Part shown: positions 42,924-51,460 of the stretch, one piece after another
Position numbering within the stretch: the stretch's first letter is position 1
Layout of the letters: every line of letters begins with the position of its first letter
From: Promicromonospora panici
GTDB lineage: Bacteria > Actinomycetota > Actinomycetes > Actinomycetales > Cellulomonadaceae
Length of the DNA stretch: 64,000 nucleotides
Assembly (NCBI RefSeq): GCF_900608595.1
Contig: NZ_UWYY01000008.1
Location: 186,001 to 250,000 of the forward strand
Reading direction: 5' to 3'
Notes under the pieces: generated by a model
Told to the model about the DNA's origin: nothing
Database searches by the model: none
Seen by the model: the letters and a program-made list of their open reading frames with translations, nothing else
Position numbers and translations under genes: made by a program

Positions 42924-43712
42924 TCAGTTCTCGGTGTCGAAGCCGAATCCGCCGTCCGCCTCGGCGGCGCGCCAGAAGTCGCGCAGCATCTCCTCAGGGG
43001 TGTGCAGGTTGTGCCGGCTCGCCACGGGCTCCTCGTCGCCCGAGATGGCCTTGACCTCGTCGTGGATGCGTTCCATCGAGGTATCGAGCGACCAGGCGAC
43101 GTCGGCGGCGAGCTTGAGCGAGTCCGTGAGGTGCCGGGGCACGTCGCCGTCGTACTTGTAGTAGATCTTGTGCTCGAGGCTGGCCCAGAAGTCCATGGCG
43201 ATCGTGCGCAGCTGGATCTCGACGATGACGTGCTCGACCCGGTCGGACAGGAACACCGGGATCTTCACGATGAGGTGCAGCGACTTGTACCCGGTCGCCT
43301 TCGGGTGCTTGATGTAGTCCCGCTCCTCCAGCAGCGTCATGTCCGACTGCCCGAGCAGCATGTCGCGGACCAGGTAGATGTCGTTGACGAAGCTGCAGGT
43401 GACGCGCACCCCGGCGATGTCGAACATCTGGGCCCGGACGCCCTCCGGCGTCAGCGGGATGCCCTTGCGCCGGCACTTGGCGACGATCGACTCGAACGAC
43501 TTGAGCCGCGACCCCACGTGCTCCACGGGGTTGTAGTTCTGCATGTGCCGGAACTCGTCGCGCAGGATCGAGACCTTGGTCATGACCTCGTCGATCCCGA
43601 ACTTGTAGGTCAGCACCAGCCGGCGCAGCTCTCCGATCAGCTGCCGGAGCTCGGCAGGATCAGGTATCGGGTGTTCCCGGACATCCTCGGGCAGCTTGCT
43701 CACGGAGTCCAC
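42924..43712 (-). CDS. Small alarmone synthetase-like GTP pyrophosphokinase (RelA/SpoT domain)
   Basis: 262 residues, RelA_SpoT synthetase domain at about 65-195: SRLKSFESIVAKCRRKG, DIAGVRVTCSFVNDIYLV, HPKATGYKSLHLIV and EIQLRTIAMDFWASLEHKIY. There is no HD hydrolase, TGS or ACT domain, so it is a stand-alone (p)ppGpp synthetase of the RelQ/RelP type. GTG 43712 is the start used; another GTG three codons in is possible. It is unrelated to arabinan use and is flanked on both sides by palindromic elements of different families. Confidence 0.9.
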   Translation of the reverse strand: MDSVSKLPEDVREHPIPDPAELRQLIGELRRLVLTYKFGIDEVMTKVSILRDEFRHMQNYNPVEHVGSRLKSFESIVAKCRRKGIPLTPEGVRAQMFDIAGVRVTCSFVNDIYLVRDMLLGQSDMTLLEERDYIKHPKATGYKSLHLIVKIPVFLSDRVEHVIVEIQLRTIAMDFWASLEHKIYYKYDGDVPRHLTDSLKLAADVAWSLDTSMERIHDEVKAISGDEEPVASRHNLHTPEEMLRDFWRAAEADGGFGFDTEN

Positions 43713-43760
43713 CGTACGGGTTGCCGGGGTCGCCGCGGGCGGAAAGAGGGCCTCAATCGT

Positions 43761-43913
43761 CGAGGTAGGACTGTGGCGAGGTAGGACTGTGGCGAGGTAG
43801 AACCACAGCGAAGTAGAACCATGGCGGGGCTGTCGTTCTACCTCGCCACAGTCCTACCTCGCCACAGTCCTACCTCGCCACAGTTCTACCTCGCCACAGT
43901 TCTACTTCGGCAG
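43761..43913. repeat. Family B array, copy B2 (longest, nine units)
   Basis: Four 16-bp units on the left (CGAGGTAGGACTGTGG, the same again, CGAGGTAGAACCACAG, CGAAGTAGAACCATGG), a short centre CGGGGCTGTCG, then five inverted units (TTCTACCTCGCCACAG and variants). It begins 4 nt after the stop of the minus-strand GH43-GH51 gene and ends 48 bp before the alarmone synthetase start. Stem register slippage is possible because units repeat. Confidence 0.93.
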
Positions 43914-43917
43914 GTCG

Positions 43918-46900
43918 TCAGCTGCCGTTGGCCTCCGACAGGCGCAGGAACGTGATCGAGTGGGGCGGGAAGTCGTAGCTGAACGCCGAGCCGTCATTCG
44001 ACGGCGCCACGTCGAGCCTGGTCGTGCCCTCCTCGGGCACTATTCGCTCGGGCTGCGTCTTGGTGTTCATGACCGACGGCGCCCCGCTCATCTCGATCAC
44101 CTCGGCCGCACCGTCCACCGCGTACCCGTCCACCGAGACCGCGGTGCGCGCCACGGACTCGTACGGGTTGACGACCTTGAGCACCAGCTCGCCCGTCTCC
44201 TCGTCCCGCGTGACCACCTGGTACAGCGACTCGGTGGTCGGCTCGGTGTACGTCATCTGCAGCGCTCCGTCGAGGTAGAGCTTGATGGTGCGCCCGGAGA
44301 CCACGACCTTCACGTGGTAGTCCCGGCCTGTCTCCATGCGGTGCCCCTCCACGGCCGCCACCTCGCCGGCGCCACCGCCGTCGGCCCGCTGCAGCGCCTG
44401 CCGGGTGTTGTTCCACCCGCCGAGGTTCCACCAGTAGAAGTCGTCCCGGCCACCCGCGGCGAACCCGACGAGGAACGCCTCGCTGCCGCCCAGCTTCCGG
44501 GCGTCGAGCTCCAGCGTGTAGTTGTCCCAGTCCTTCGTGTACGCGTCGGTGATGATCGAGCGGGCGTCGGTGACGTTGCCCGCCGACTGCACGTACTCGC
44601 CGCCGGTTACGCCCCACGTGCCGGCCTGCGGCTCCCACTGGGCGCCGTCGTCGAACGAGTCGGAGAACAGCACCTCACCGGACGCGTTGTCGGTGACGCG
44701 CACGTCGTCGTAGGCGGCCTGGGTGTTCCAGGTCGACAGGAAGACGCCGCCGGAGATGTCCTCCGGCGTCTCCTCAGGGCCGTCGTGCGTGGACGGGACC
44801 ACCTGGTCGCTGGTGTTCGTCATGAACATCTGCTGCGTGTAGTACGACGTCGAGCCCCACGACTCGTCGTTGTCGAACCACATCATGTCCGGGGACCACT
44901 GGACGTAGTCCTCGTTGGCGAACATCGGCGCGTAGGAGGCGAGCTCGACGAGGTCGGCGTTGCGCTCGATGCCCGTCATGTACGCGGCCTCGGACAGCGC
45001 GTTGGACCAGGCGTTGCCGCGCGAGGCGTACTCCCCGAGGAACACGTGCGGGCCCTCGCGGTCATAGGAGTCGTACCGCTCCGTGTTCGACAGGAACCAC
45101 GACGGGTCGTTGTAGTAGTGCTCGTCGACCATCGCGACGCCCTGCTCGCGGTTGAAGTCCCAGAGCTCGTCGAACCGGGCGCCGGTGTCGTCCGGGCCGG
45201 AGTTGGAGATCACGGTGACCTCGGGGTGGGCCGCCTCGACGGCGTCCCGGAACCGCGGGAAGTTCGCCTCGAACGTACGGGTGTTCTCCTCGTTGCCGAG
45301 CCCGATGTACTTCAGCCCGAACGGGTCGGGGTGGCCCAGCGCGGCGCGCTTCGCGCCCCACTCGGTGTCCACGGACCCGTTGGCGAACTCGATGAGGTCG
45401 ACGGTGTCCTGCACCCAACGGTCGATGCGGACGTCGTCCGTCATCTCGGGGATGTTGCTGCCGCAGCCGTTGGCACCCACCGACAGCACGGGCAGCGGAG
45501 TCGCCCCGAGGTCCTCGGCGAACTCGAAGTACTCGAGGTAGCCCAGGCCGTAGGTCTGGTTGTAGCCCCAGAAGTTCCAGTTGGTCGGGCGCTCCTCGAC
45601 CGGCCCGATGGTCTCCTTCCACTGGTACGTCCGACGGCGGTCGGCGCCGTCCGACTCCAGGTACGTGTCGAACGTACCCACGTTGGTGACGCACCCGCCG
45701 GGGAACCGCAGGAAGGACGGCTCGAGGTCGGCGACCTTCTGCGCAAGGTCCGCACGCAGCGGCGAGCGCCCGTTGACCGGGCCCTCCCACGTGTCGCGGG
45801 GGAACAGCGAGACCATGTCCAGCCGCAGCGTGCCGGCCGCGCCGCCCGTCACCACGAGCCGGGCGTCGTTGGTCGTGCCGCTCGCGGTGAGCTTGGCCGT
45901 GTGCTTCTTCCACCGGTCGGAGCCGTTCACCGACACCGTGGTGGACGCGTATGTCGTGGCGCCGTCCGGGGACTCCAGGCTCACCCGAACCTGCTGCGCC
46001 CTGTTGCTGCGCGCGAACACCGAGAAGTCGTACTTCTTGCCCTTCTCGATCGCGAAGCCTTCGTTGTAGCTCGCGTTCCGCACGCCGACGCCGGGGCCGT
46101 CGGCCTCGACTGTCAGATAGGCGCGGTTCGCGTCGTTGAGCCACGTGCCGCGCTCGGACTGCACCTGGGCGGTGCCCGTGGACCCGCGCCGCTGCACGAC
46201 GTCCCAGCCCGTCATGCCGGTGAAGTTCCGGTTGTCCGTGGCCGCGAACTCGAAGGAGCGGTTGCGGACCAGCTCGGCGTACAGGCCGCCGTCGGCCGCG
46301 TAGTTGATGTCCTCGTAGAAGACGCCGTAGAGGTCGTCGCTCATCTCGGTGCCGGCCGCGGCGGCGTCGACGTCGAGCGTGTGCTCCTGCACCGGTGTCT
46401 CCGCGGGCGGGAACGCCGCGAGCAGCGCCGCCTGCTCCTCCGCGGTGATCGGCAGGACCGTCCCGTGCCGGGGGCTGGCCGGCAGGACCGCGTCGAGGTT
46501 GGCCGTCCACTCGCCGCTGCTCAGGTCGTCGGACTCGAAGAGCATGTAGCCCTGGCCGCCGTGGTAGCTCGGCTGGTCCTGCAGCAGGAACCAGCGGTCG
46601 TCGGTGAGCGACGGGAACAGCGTGGGCCCCTCACCGCCGGTGAACGTGCCGCCCCACGGGTTCGGCTGGCCGAACCCTACGCGCTCCTCGATGAGGTCCC
46701 AGCCGTCGCCCTCGGTCACGCCCTGCGTTCGGCGCAGGTCGGTGGACGACTCCTGCCGCATCCCCATGTACGACTCGTCCTTGGTGAGGCGGTAGTAGAC
46801 GCCGTCCTCCTCCTGGACCGTCGAGTCGATCATGCCGAGGCCGTCGCCCTGCGGCTCGTCGATCCACGGCTTCGGCTCCGAGAAGGTCTCGAAGTCCGTT

Positions 46901-47568
46901 GTGGTCGCGTACATCATGCGCTGGTACGACGTGCGGATGTCGCGCTCGGCGGGCGGGACGTCGGCCGGGTACAGGGCCGAGGCCCAGTAGACGACGAACT
47001 CGCCGGCTGCCTCGTCCCAGTACGCCTCGGGTGCCCACAGGTTGCCGGCGTTCTCGGGGGCCAGCTCGATCTCGCGCTGCTCGCCCCAGTTCACCAGGTC
47101 CGTGGACTCCCAGACCATGAGTGAGCGGCTGCCCGTCTCCTGGGCGTCGCCGAAGTTGCCGCCGCCGTAGATCTGCAGGTCGGTCGCGAGCAGGTAGTAC
47201 GTGCCGTCGCCGCCTCGGATCAGGAACGGGTCGCGCAGGCCCTTGGTGCCGAGCGTGGAGCTGAGCACCGGCTCGCCGCCGTTCAGCGTGGTCCACTCCA
47301 GCGGGTCCGGCCCGTTCGAGACGGCGAACGAGATGGTCTCGCCGTCGGCCGTGGACTCGCCGGTGAAGTAGGGGAAGAAGTAGGCGGCGTACTCGCCGTC
47401 CGCCGCGGTGGCCGACGCCGGGGCGGGCGCCTCCGCCGCGAGGGTGACCGGGGCGGCGTCGGGCGCCAGGGCCGGGGCTGCGGCCGCAGGGGCCGCGAGG
47501 CCCAGCGTGAGCGCGGCCGCCACGAGAGCGGTCCGGCGTCTCACTGGTGCGGTCGTGGATCTATTCAT
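43918..47568 (-). CDS. Secreted bifunctional GH43-GH51 arabinan-degrading enzyme
   Basis: 1216 residues from ATG 47568. Signal peptide about 1-32. GH43 part about 58-375: catalytic-base Asp113 in LRDPF, NLWAPEAYW, and MIDSTVQEEDG. GH51 part from about 410: LYGVFYEDINYAADGGLYAE, a CBM-like sandwich at 440-590, FLRFPGGC, acid/base Glu760 in GLGNEENTRTF and nucleophile Glu846 in FLGEYASRG. A concanavalin-like segment (about 966-1110, SDSFDDGAQWEPQAGTWGV) interrupts the C-terminal beta-sandwich, which resumes at LYQVVTRDEE. It should combine arabinanase/exo-arabinofuranosidase activities outside the cell. Two LacI-type sites overlap its start and leader. Confidence 0.9.
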   Translation of the reverse strand: MNRSTTAPVRRRTALVAAALTLGLAAPAAAAPALAPDAAPVTLAAEAPAPASATAADGEYAAYFFPYFTGESTADGETISFAVSNGPDPLEWTTLNGGEPVLSSTLGTKGLRDPFLIRGGDGTYYLLATDLQIYGGGNFGDAQETGSRSLMVWESTDLVNWGEQREIELAPENAGNLWAPEAYWDEAAGEFVVYWASALYPADVPPAERDIRTSYQRMMYATTTDFETFSEPKPWIDEPQGDGLGMIDSTVQEEDGVYYRLTKDESYMGMRQESSTDLRRTQGVTEGDGWDLIEERVGFGQPNPWGGTFTGGEGPTLFPSLTDDRWFLLQDQPSYHGGQGYMLFESDDLSSGEWTANLDAVLPASPRHGTVLPITAEEQAALLAAFPPAETPVQEHTLDVDAAAAGTEMSDDLYGVFYEDINYAADGGLYAELVRNRSFEFAATDNRNFTGMTGWDVVQRRGSTGTAQVQSERGTWLNDANRAYLTVEADGPGVGVRNASYNEGFAIEKGKKYDFSVFARSNRAQQVRVSLESPDGATTYASTTVSVNGSDRWKKHTAKLTASGTTNDARLVVTGGAAGTLRLDMVSLFPRDTWEGPVNGRSPLRADLAQKVADLEPSFLRFPGGCVTNVGTFDTYLESDGADRRRTYQWKETIGPVEERPTNWNFWGYNQTYGLGYLEYFEFAEDLGATPLPVLSVGANGCGSNIPEMTDDVRIDRWVQDTVDLIEFANGSVDTEWGAKRAALGHPDPFGLKYIGLGNEENTRTFEANFPRFRDAVEAAHPEVTVISNSGPDDTGARFDELWDFNREQGVAMVDEHYYNDPSWFLSNTERYDSYDREGPHVFLGEYASRGNAWSNALSEAAYMTGIERNADLVELASYAPMFANEDYVQWSPDMMWFDNDESWGSTSYYTQQMFMTNTSDQVVPSTHDGPEETPEDISGGVFLSTWNTQAAYDDVRVTDNASGEVLFSDSFDDGAQWEPQAGTWGVTGGEYVQSAGNVTDARSIITDAYTKDWDNYTLELDARKLGGSEAFLVGFAAGGRDDFYWWNLGGWNNTRQALQRADGGGAGEVAAVEGHRMETGRDYHVKVVVSGRTIKLYLDGALQMTYTEPTTESLYQVVTRDEETGELVLKVVNPYESVARTAVSVDGYAVDGAAEVIEMSGAPSVMNTKTQPERIVPEEGTTRLDVAPSNDGSAFSYDFPPHSITFLRLSEANGS

Positions 47569-47599
47569 CGTTGTAATTCCTTCCGTCACATCGTTGTGG
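47563..47599. promoter_or_regulatory. Tandem LacI operators overlapping the start of the GH43-GH51 gene
   Basis: Two sites 23 bp apart: ATTCATCGTTGTAA (47563-47576), which includes the start codon, and TCACATCGTTGTGG (47586-47599). The ribosome binding site AAGGAA lies between them. Spacing of about two helical turns would place two dimers on one face of the DNA. Confidence 0.65.
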
Positions 47600-47614
47600 C
47601 TATTGGATCAAGGA

Positions 47615-47704
47615 CGCCGAGGTAGAACCCTGGCGAGGTAGAACTCTGGCGCGCTGCGGTCCTACCTCGCCCTGGTTCTACCTCGCCAGGGTTCTACCTC
47701 GGCG
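47615..47704. repeat. Family B array, copy B3
   Basis: CGCCGAGGTAGAACCCTGG and a second unit CGAGGTAGAACTCTGG, a centre GCGCTGCGG, then three inverted units ending TTCTACCTCGGCG. It begins 3 nt after the yjfF-like stop and lies 47 bp upstream of the GH43-GH51 start, so the -35 region of that gene may fall inside the array. Confidence 0.92.
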
Positions 47705-47707
47705 GGG

Positions 47708-48715
47708 TCAGGTTCGGCGGAGGGTCAGGGCCCGCTGGAGCAGGACGAAGATCAGCAGCAGCACGCCGATCACGATCCTGGTCCACCACGAGCTAAGGGT
47801 GCCCTCGAACGTGATGATGGTCTGAATCAGGCCCAGCACGAGTACGCCCAGCACGGAGCCGAGCACGAAGCCGGTCCCGCCCGTCAGCAGCGTGCCACCG
47901 ATGACGACAGCGGCGATCGCGTCGAGCTCCATGCCGACGCCGGTCAGCGAGTAGCCGGACCGCTGCGCCATCGCGAACAGCAGGCCGCCGAGCCCGGCGC
48001 ACGTGCCGCTCACCACGTAGGCGAGCACCTTGGTGCGGGCTACGGGCAGGCCCATCAGCAGCGCGGACTGCTCGCCGCCGCCGATCGCGTACACGGTGCG
48101 GCCGAACCGCGTCAGGTGCAGGACCACGAAGCCCAGGCCCAGCACGATCAGCGCGATGAGCACGCTGGAGGTCATGCGCCACTCGCCGAAGATCTGGACC
48201 CAGGTGGCCAGCTCGGCGAACGACGCGTTGTCGATGGCTATCGACTCCGGTGCGATGAGGAAGCACAGCCCGCGCGCGAAGAACATGCCCGCGAGGGTCG
48301 CCACGAAGGGCTGCACCTGGAAGTAGTGGATCATCACGCCGTGCGCCAGGCCGATCACCGTCCCTGCCGCAACCGCGACCGGGATCACGACGGCGGGCGG
48401 CCAGCCGGCCTGGAGCAGGGCCGCGGTGATCACCGTGGACAGCGCCAGGACCGACCCCACCGACAGGTCGATGCCGCCGGTGAGGATCACGAAGGTCATG
48501 CCCACCGCGAGCACGATGAGGTGCGCGTTGTTGATGAACAGGTTGGACACCACGGCGGGCGTCAGGAAGTTCTCGTACCGCGAGCCGCCCACGATCAGCA
48601 TGAGCGCGAGCACCACGAACGTGCCCACCACCGGCAGGTAGCGCCGGTCGAGCCGGGTCGGGATCTTCACCCCGCCGAGCTTGCGGGGCGTGCGGGCGGG
48701 AGCCGACGTCGTCAT
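47708..48715 (-). CDS. yjfF: Sugar ABC transporter permease, YjfF-like
   Basis: 335 residues, BPD_transp_2 family: VLAVGMTFVILTGGIDLSVG, QPFVATLAGMFFARGLCFLI and AIGGGEQSALLMGLP. The start at 48715 overlaps the preceding permease stop (ATGA). In E. coli YjfF pairs with YtfT to form the galactofuranose importer; gene order here (Q-R-T-F) is the same. In this locus the substrate may be arabinofuranose or a related furanose. Confidence 0.9.
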   Translation of the reverse strand: MTTSAPARTPRKLGGVKIPTRLDRRYLPVVGTFVVLALMLIVGGSRYENFLTPAVVSNLFINNAHLIVLAVGMTFVILTGGIDLSVGSVLALSTVITAALLQAGWPPAVVIPVAVAAGTVIGLAHGVMIHYFQVQPFVATLAGMFFARGLCFLIAPESIAIDNASFAELATWVQIFGEWRMTSSVLIALIVLGLGFVVLHLTRFGRTVYAIGGGEQSALLMGLPVARTKVLAYVVSGTCAGLGGLLFAMAQRSGYSLTGVGMELDAIAAVVIGGTLLTGGTGFVLGSVLGVLVLGLIQTIITFEGTLSSWWTRIVIGVLLLIFVLLQRALTLRRT

Positions 48716-49779
48716 CGGGTCTTCACCTCCGTCGAGTCGGGGCGTGCGGCGGGCTGCGGCTCGGGGGGCGTGGTCGCGACCGGGCGGCGGGTCGCCGCGG
48801 TGAGCCGCTCCCGCATCCTGGGCGACTGCAACAGCGTCACCGCGATGACGACCAGGGCCATGAACAGGGGCGTGACCAGCGGCGAGATGCCGAGGACGGT
48901 CACCGTCCGCTCGAGCGTCGCGATGACGAGGGCGCCCACCAGGGTGCCCGACAGGTTGAACTTGCCGCCCGAGAGCGCCGTCCCGCCGATCACCACCGCG
49001 AGGATCGCGTCGAGCTCGATGAACAGGCCGGCGTTGTTGGCGTCGGCCGCCATCGTGTCGGCGCTGATGAGCAGGCCCGCCAGGCCGGCGAACAGGCCCG
49101 ACGCGGCGTACACGGTCCAGGTCAGCGTCTTGGACCGCACGCCGGAGAGGCGGCTGGCGGCCGGGTTGATGCCCGTGGCCTCCAGGAGCATGCCGAGCGC
49201 GGTGCGCCGCACCACGAACGCGACGACGGCGAACACCCCGAACGCGAGGACCGCCGCGACGGGCAGGCCGAGCCAGAAGCCCGAGCCCAGCACCTTGAAC
49301 GGCGCGCTGTTGACCGTGGTGATCATGCCGCCCGTGATGAGCATGGCGACACCGCGGCCCGCCGTCATCAGGATGAGCGTCGCGATGATCGGCTGGATGC
49401 CGAGCGCCGAGACCAGGAACCCGTTCCAGACGCCCAGCACCAGGCACAACGCCAGGGCCAGGCCGACGGCGGTGAGCACCGTGACCGGCGACTCCGGGTT
49501 GGGCGACGACGCGAGGTGCGACAGTGCCACCGCCCCGGAGACCGCGACGACCGCACCAACCGACAGGTCGATGCCGCGCGTGGCGATGACCAGCGTCATG
49601 CCGAGGGCCACGAGCAGCAGGGGCGCCGTCGTCCGCAGGATGTCGATCGGGGCGCCGAACAGGTGGCCGTCCCGGATGGTGATGGCGAGGAAGCTGGGCC
49701 GGGCGACCGTGTTGGCGACCAGCAGGGCGACCAGGGCGGCCACCGGCCAGAACAGGTAGTGGCGGAGCAGGTTCGTCAC
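48712..49779 (-). CDS. ytfT: Sugar ABC transporter permease, YtfT-like
   Basis: 355 residues from GTG 49779, which overlaps the ATPase stop (GTGA). BPD_transp_2 motifs are ALGMTLVIATRGIDLSVGAV, GIQPIIATLILMTAGRG and ISADTMAADANNAG. The ADANNAG segment is characteristic of YtfT-type permeases. It forms the membrane channel with the YjfF-like protein. The C-terminal tail is Pro/Arg-rich and probably cytoplasmic. Confidence 0.9.
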   Translation of the reverse strand: MTNLLRHYLFWPVAALVALLVANTVARPSFLAITIRDGHLFGAPIDILRTTAPLLLVALGMTLVIATRGIDLSVGAVVAVSGAVALSHLASSPNPESPVTVLTAVGLALALCLVLGVWNGFLVSALGIQPIIATLILMTAGRGVAMLITGGMITTVNSAPFKVLGSGFWLGLPVAAVLAFGVFAVVAFVVRRTALGMLLEATGINPAASRLSGVRSKTLTWTVYAASGLFAGLAGLLISADTMAADANNAGLFIELDAILAVVIGGTALSGGKFNLSGTLVGALVIATLERTVTVLGISPLVTPLFMALVVIAVTLLQSPRMRERLTAATRRPVATTPPEPQPAARPDSTEVKTR

Positions 49780-51302
49780 TTCGTCCCACCTCCGGCGATG
49801 AGGTCGACCACCTGGTCCATCGTGGCTCCTCCTCCGTCGATCTCCGCCACCTTGCGGCGGTCCCGCATCACGGTGATGCGGTGGGATATGCGCAGCACTT
49901 CCTCGAGCTCGGCCGAGATGAAGACGACGGACATGCCGTCGGCGGCGAGGTCGGCCACGAGCTTCTGGATCTCGGCCTTGGCGCCGACGTCGATGCCGCG
50001 CGTGGGCTCGTCCAGGACGAGCAGCCGGGGGGCAGTGGCGAGCCACCGCGCGAGCAGCACCTTCTGCTGGTTGCCGCCGGAGAGGTTGCGCAGCAGCGCC
50101 TCCGGGTTCGCCGGCCGGATGCCGAGCTGCTGGATGTACTTCGCGACCAGCTCGTCCACCTGCTTGCGGGGCAGCGGCCGCATCCAGCCGCGTTCCGCCT
50201 GCAGGGCGAGCACGATGTTCTCCCGCACGGTCAGGCCGTCGACGACGCCCTCGCCCTTGCGGTCCTCGGACGTGTAGGCGATGCCGTGGCCCATGGCCAC
50301 GCGCGGGGTCCGCAGGCGGGTCGGCTTCCCGGCCACGCGGGCCTGTCCGACGTCGGCCCGGTCGGCACCGGTGAGCAGGCGCGCCAGCTCGGTGCGACCC
50401 GAGCCGAGCAGCCCGGCGAGGCCCACCACCTCACCCTCGTAGAGATCGAGGTCGAAGGGCTGTACCGAGCCCTTGCGACCCAGACCGACCACCTGCAGCA
50501 GCGGGGTGGCGCCGGCGGGACGCTCGGCGTGCTCGACCACCTCCTCAGCGGCCTCCAGCACCTCCATGGAGCGGCCGATCATGTGCTGCACCAGCTCGGC
50601 GGCGGGCAGGTCCGCGGTGACGAACTCCCCCACCAGCCCGCCGTTGCGCAGCACGGTCATGCGGTCGGACACCTCGTAGATCTGGTCCAGGAAGTGGCTC
50701 ACGAACAGGATCGCCACACCGTCGTCGCGCAGCGCGCGCATGACGGTGAACAGGTGCTCCACCTCGTCGGTGTCCAGGCTGGAGGTGGGCTCGTCGAGGA
50801 TGAGGACCTTGCAGTCCCCCACCGTGGCGCGGCAGATCGCGACGAGCTGCTGCACCGCCAGCGAGTGCGACCCGAGGGACGACGCCGGGTCGATGTCCAG
50901 GCCCATGTGCTCCAGGTGGACCGCCGCCTGACGGCGCATCGCCCGCCAGTTCAGGCCGCCCAGCAGGCGCGGCTCGGCGCCGAGCATGATGTTCTCCGCG
51001 ACCGTGAGGTTCTCGCAGAGATTGACCTCCTGGTACACGGTGCTGATGCCGTGTGCCCGGGCGTCGGCGGGGCCGGTGAACCGACGCTCGACCCCGTCGA
51101 CCAGGATCGTCCCCGCCGTCGGCGAATAGATCCCGGTGAGGGCCTTGATCAGGGTGGACTTGCCCGCGCCGTTCTCGCCCATGAGGGCGTGGATCTCTCC
51201 GGGGCGCAGGTGGAGATCGACCCCGTCGAGGGCCTTCACCGGCGGGAACTCGACGCTGATGCCGGTCATCTCGACGACGGGTGGTGCTGTCTGCTGGGTC
51301 AT
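49776..51302 (-). CDS. ytfR: Sugar ABC transporter ATP-binding protein, YtfR-like
   Basis: 508 residues with two ATPase halves. The first has [36 protein letters not shown] and LILDEPTSSLD; the signature is replaced by SLAVQQLVAI as usual in this family. The second has [46 protein letters not shown] and [13 protein letters not shown]. Separated from the upstream binding-protein gene by the nested inverted repeat at 51355-51451. Confidence 0.93.
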   Translation of the reverse strand: MTQQTAPPVVEMTGISVEFPPVKALDGVDLHLRPGEIHALMGENGAGKSTLIKALTGIYSPTAGTILVDGVERRFTGPADARAHGISTVYQEVNLCENLTVAENIMLGAEPRLLGGLNWRAMRRQAAVHLEHMGLDIDPASSLGSHSLAVQQLVAICRATVGDCKVLILDEPTSSLDTDEVEHLFTVMRALRDDGVAILFVSHFLDQIYEVSDRMTVLRNGGLVGEFVTADLPAAELVQHMIGRSMEVLEAAEEVVEHAERPAGATPLLQVVGLGRKGSVQPFDLDLYEGEVVGLAGLLGSGRTELARLLTGADRADVGQARVAGKPTRLRTPRVAMGHGIAYTSEDRKGEGVVDGLTVRENIVLALQAERGWMRPLPRKQVDELVAKYIQQLGIRPANPEALLRNLSGGNQQKVLLARWLATAPRLLVLDEPTRGIDVGAKAEIQKLVADLAADGMSVVFISAELEEVLRISHRITVMRDRRKVAEIDGGGATMDQVVDLIAGGGTK

Positions 51303-51354
51303 CCTCGACCTTCTTGTCTGGCGTTTGCTGCGGCGCCGGGCTACGTCGCCACGT

Positions 51355-51451
51355 CGCCGAAATAGAGCGCCTGTCCAGGCACACGCTCTACTTCGGCGAT
51401 CGAGTCACACCGAGGTAGAGCGTGTGTCCGGACAGGCGCTCTACCTCGGCG
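51355..51451. repeat. Nested double inverted repeat related to family B, between ytfQ-like and ytfR-like genes
   Basis: Two 44-bp halves separated by 9 bp. Each half is itself a hairpin (CGCCGAAATAGAGCG...CGCTCTACTTCGGCG and CACCGAGGTAGAGCG...CGCTCTACCTCGGCG). The two halves are also inverted repeats of each other with about five mismatches. It shares the CGCCGAGGTAGA end with family B but not the 16-bp phasing. It begins 9 nt after the ytfQ-like stop, inside one operon. Confidence 0.9.
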
Positions 51452-51460
51452 ACGGGGGGC

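Noticed and set aside
43960..47124. A 1054-codon open frame on the + strand opposite the GH43-GH51 gene
   Set aside because: It has the Arg/Val/Gly/His-rich composition of an antisense shadow in very GC-rich DNA, no domain, no ribosome binding site, and the minus strand encodes a clear enzyme with catalytic residues.
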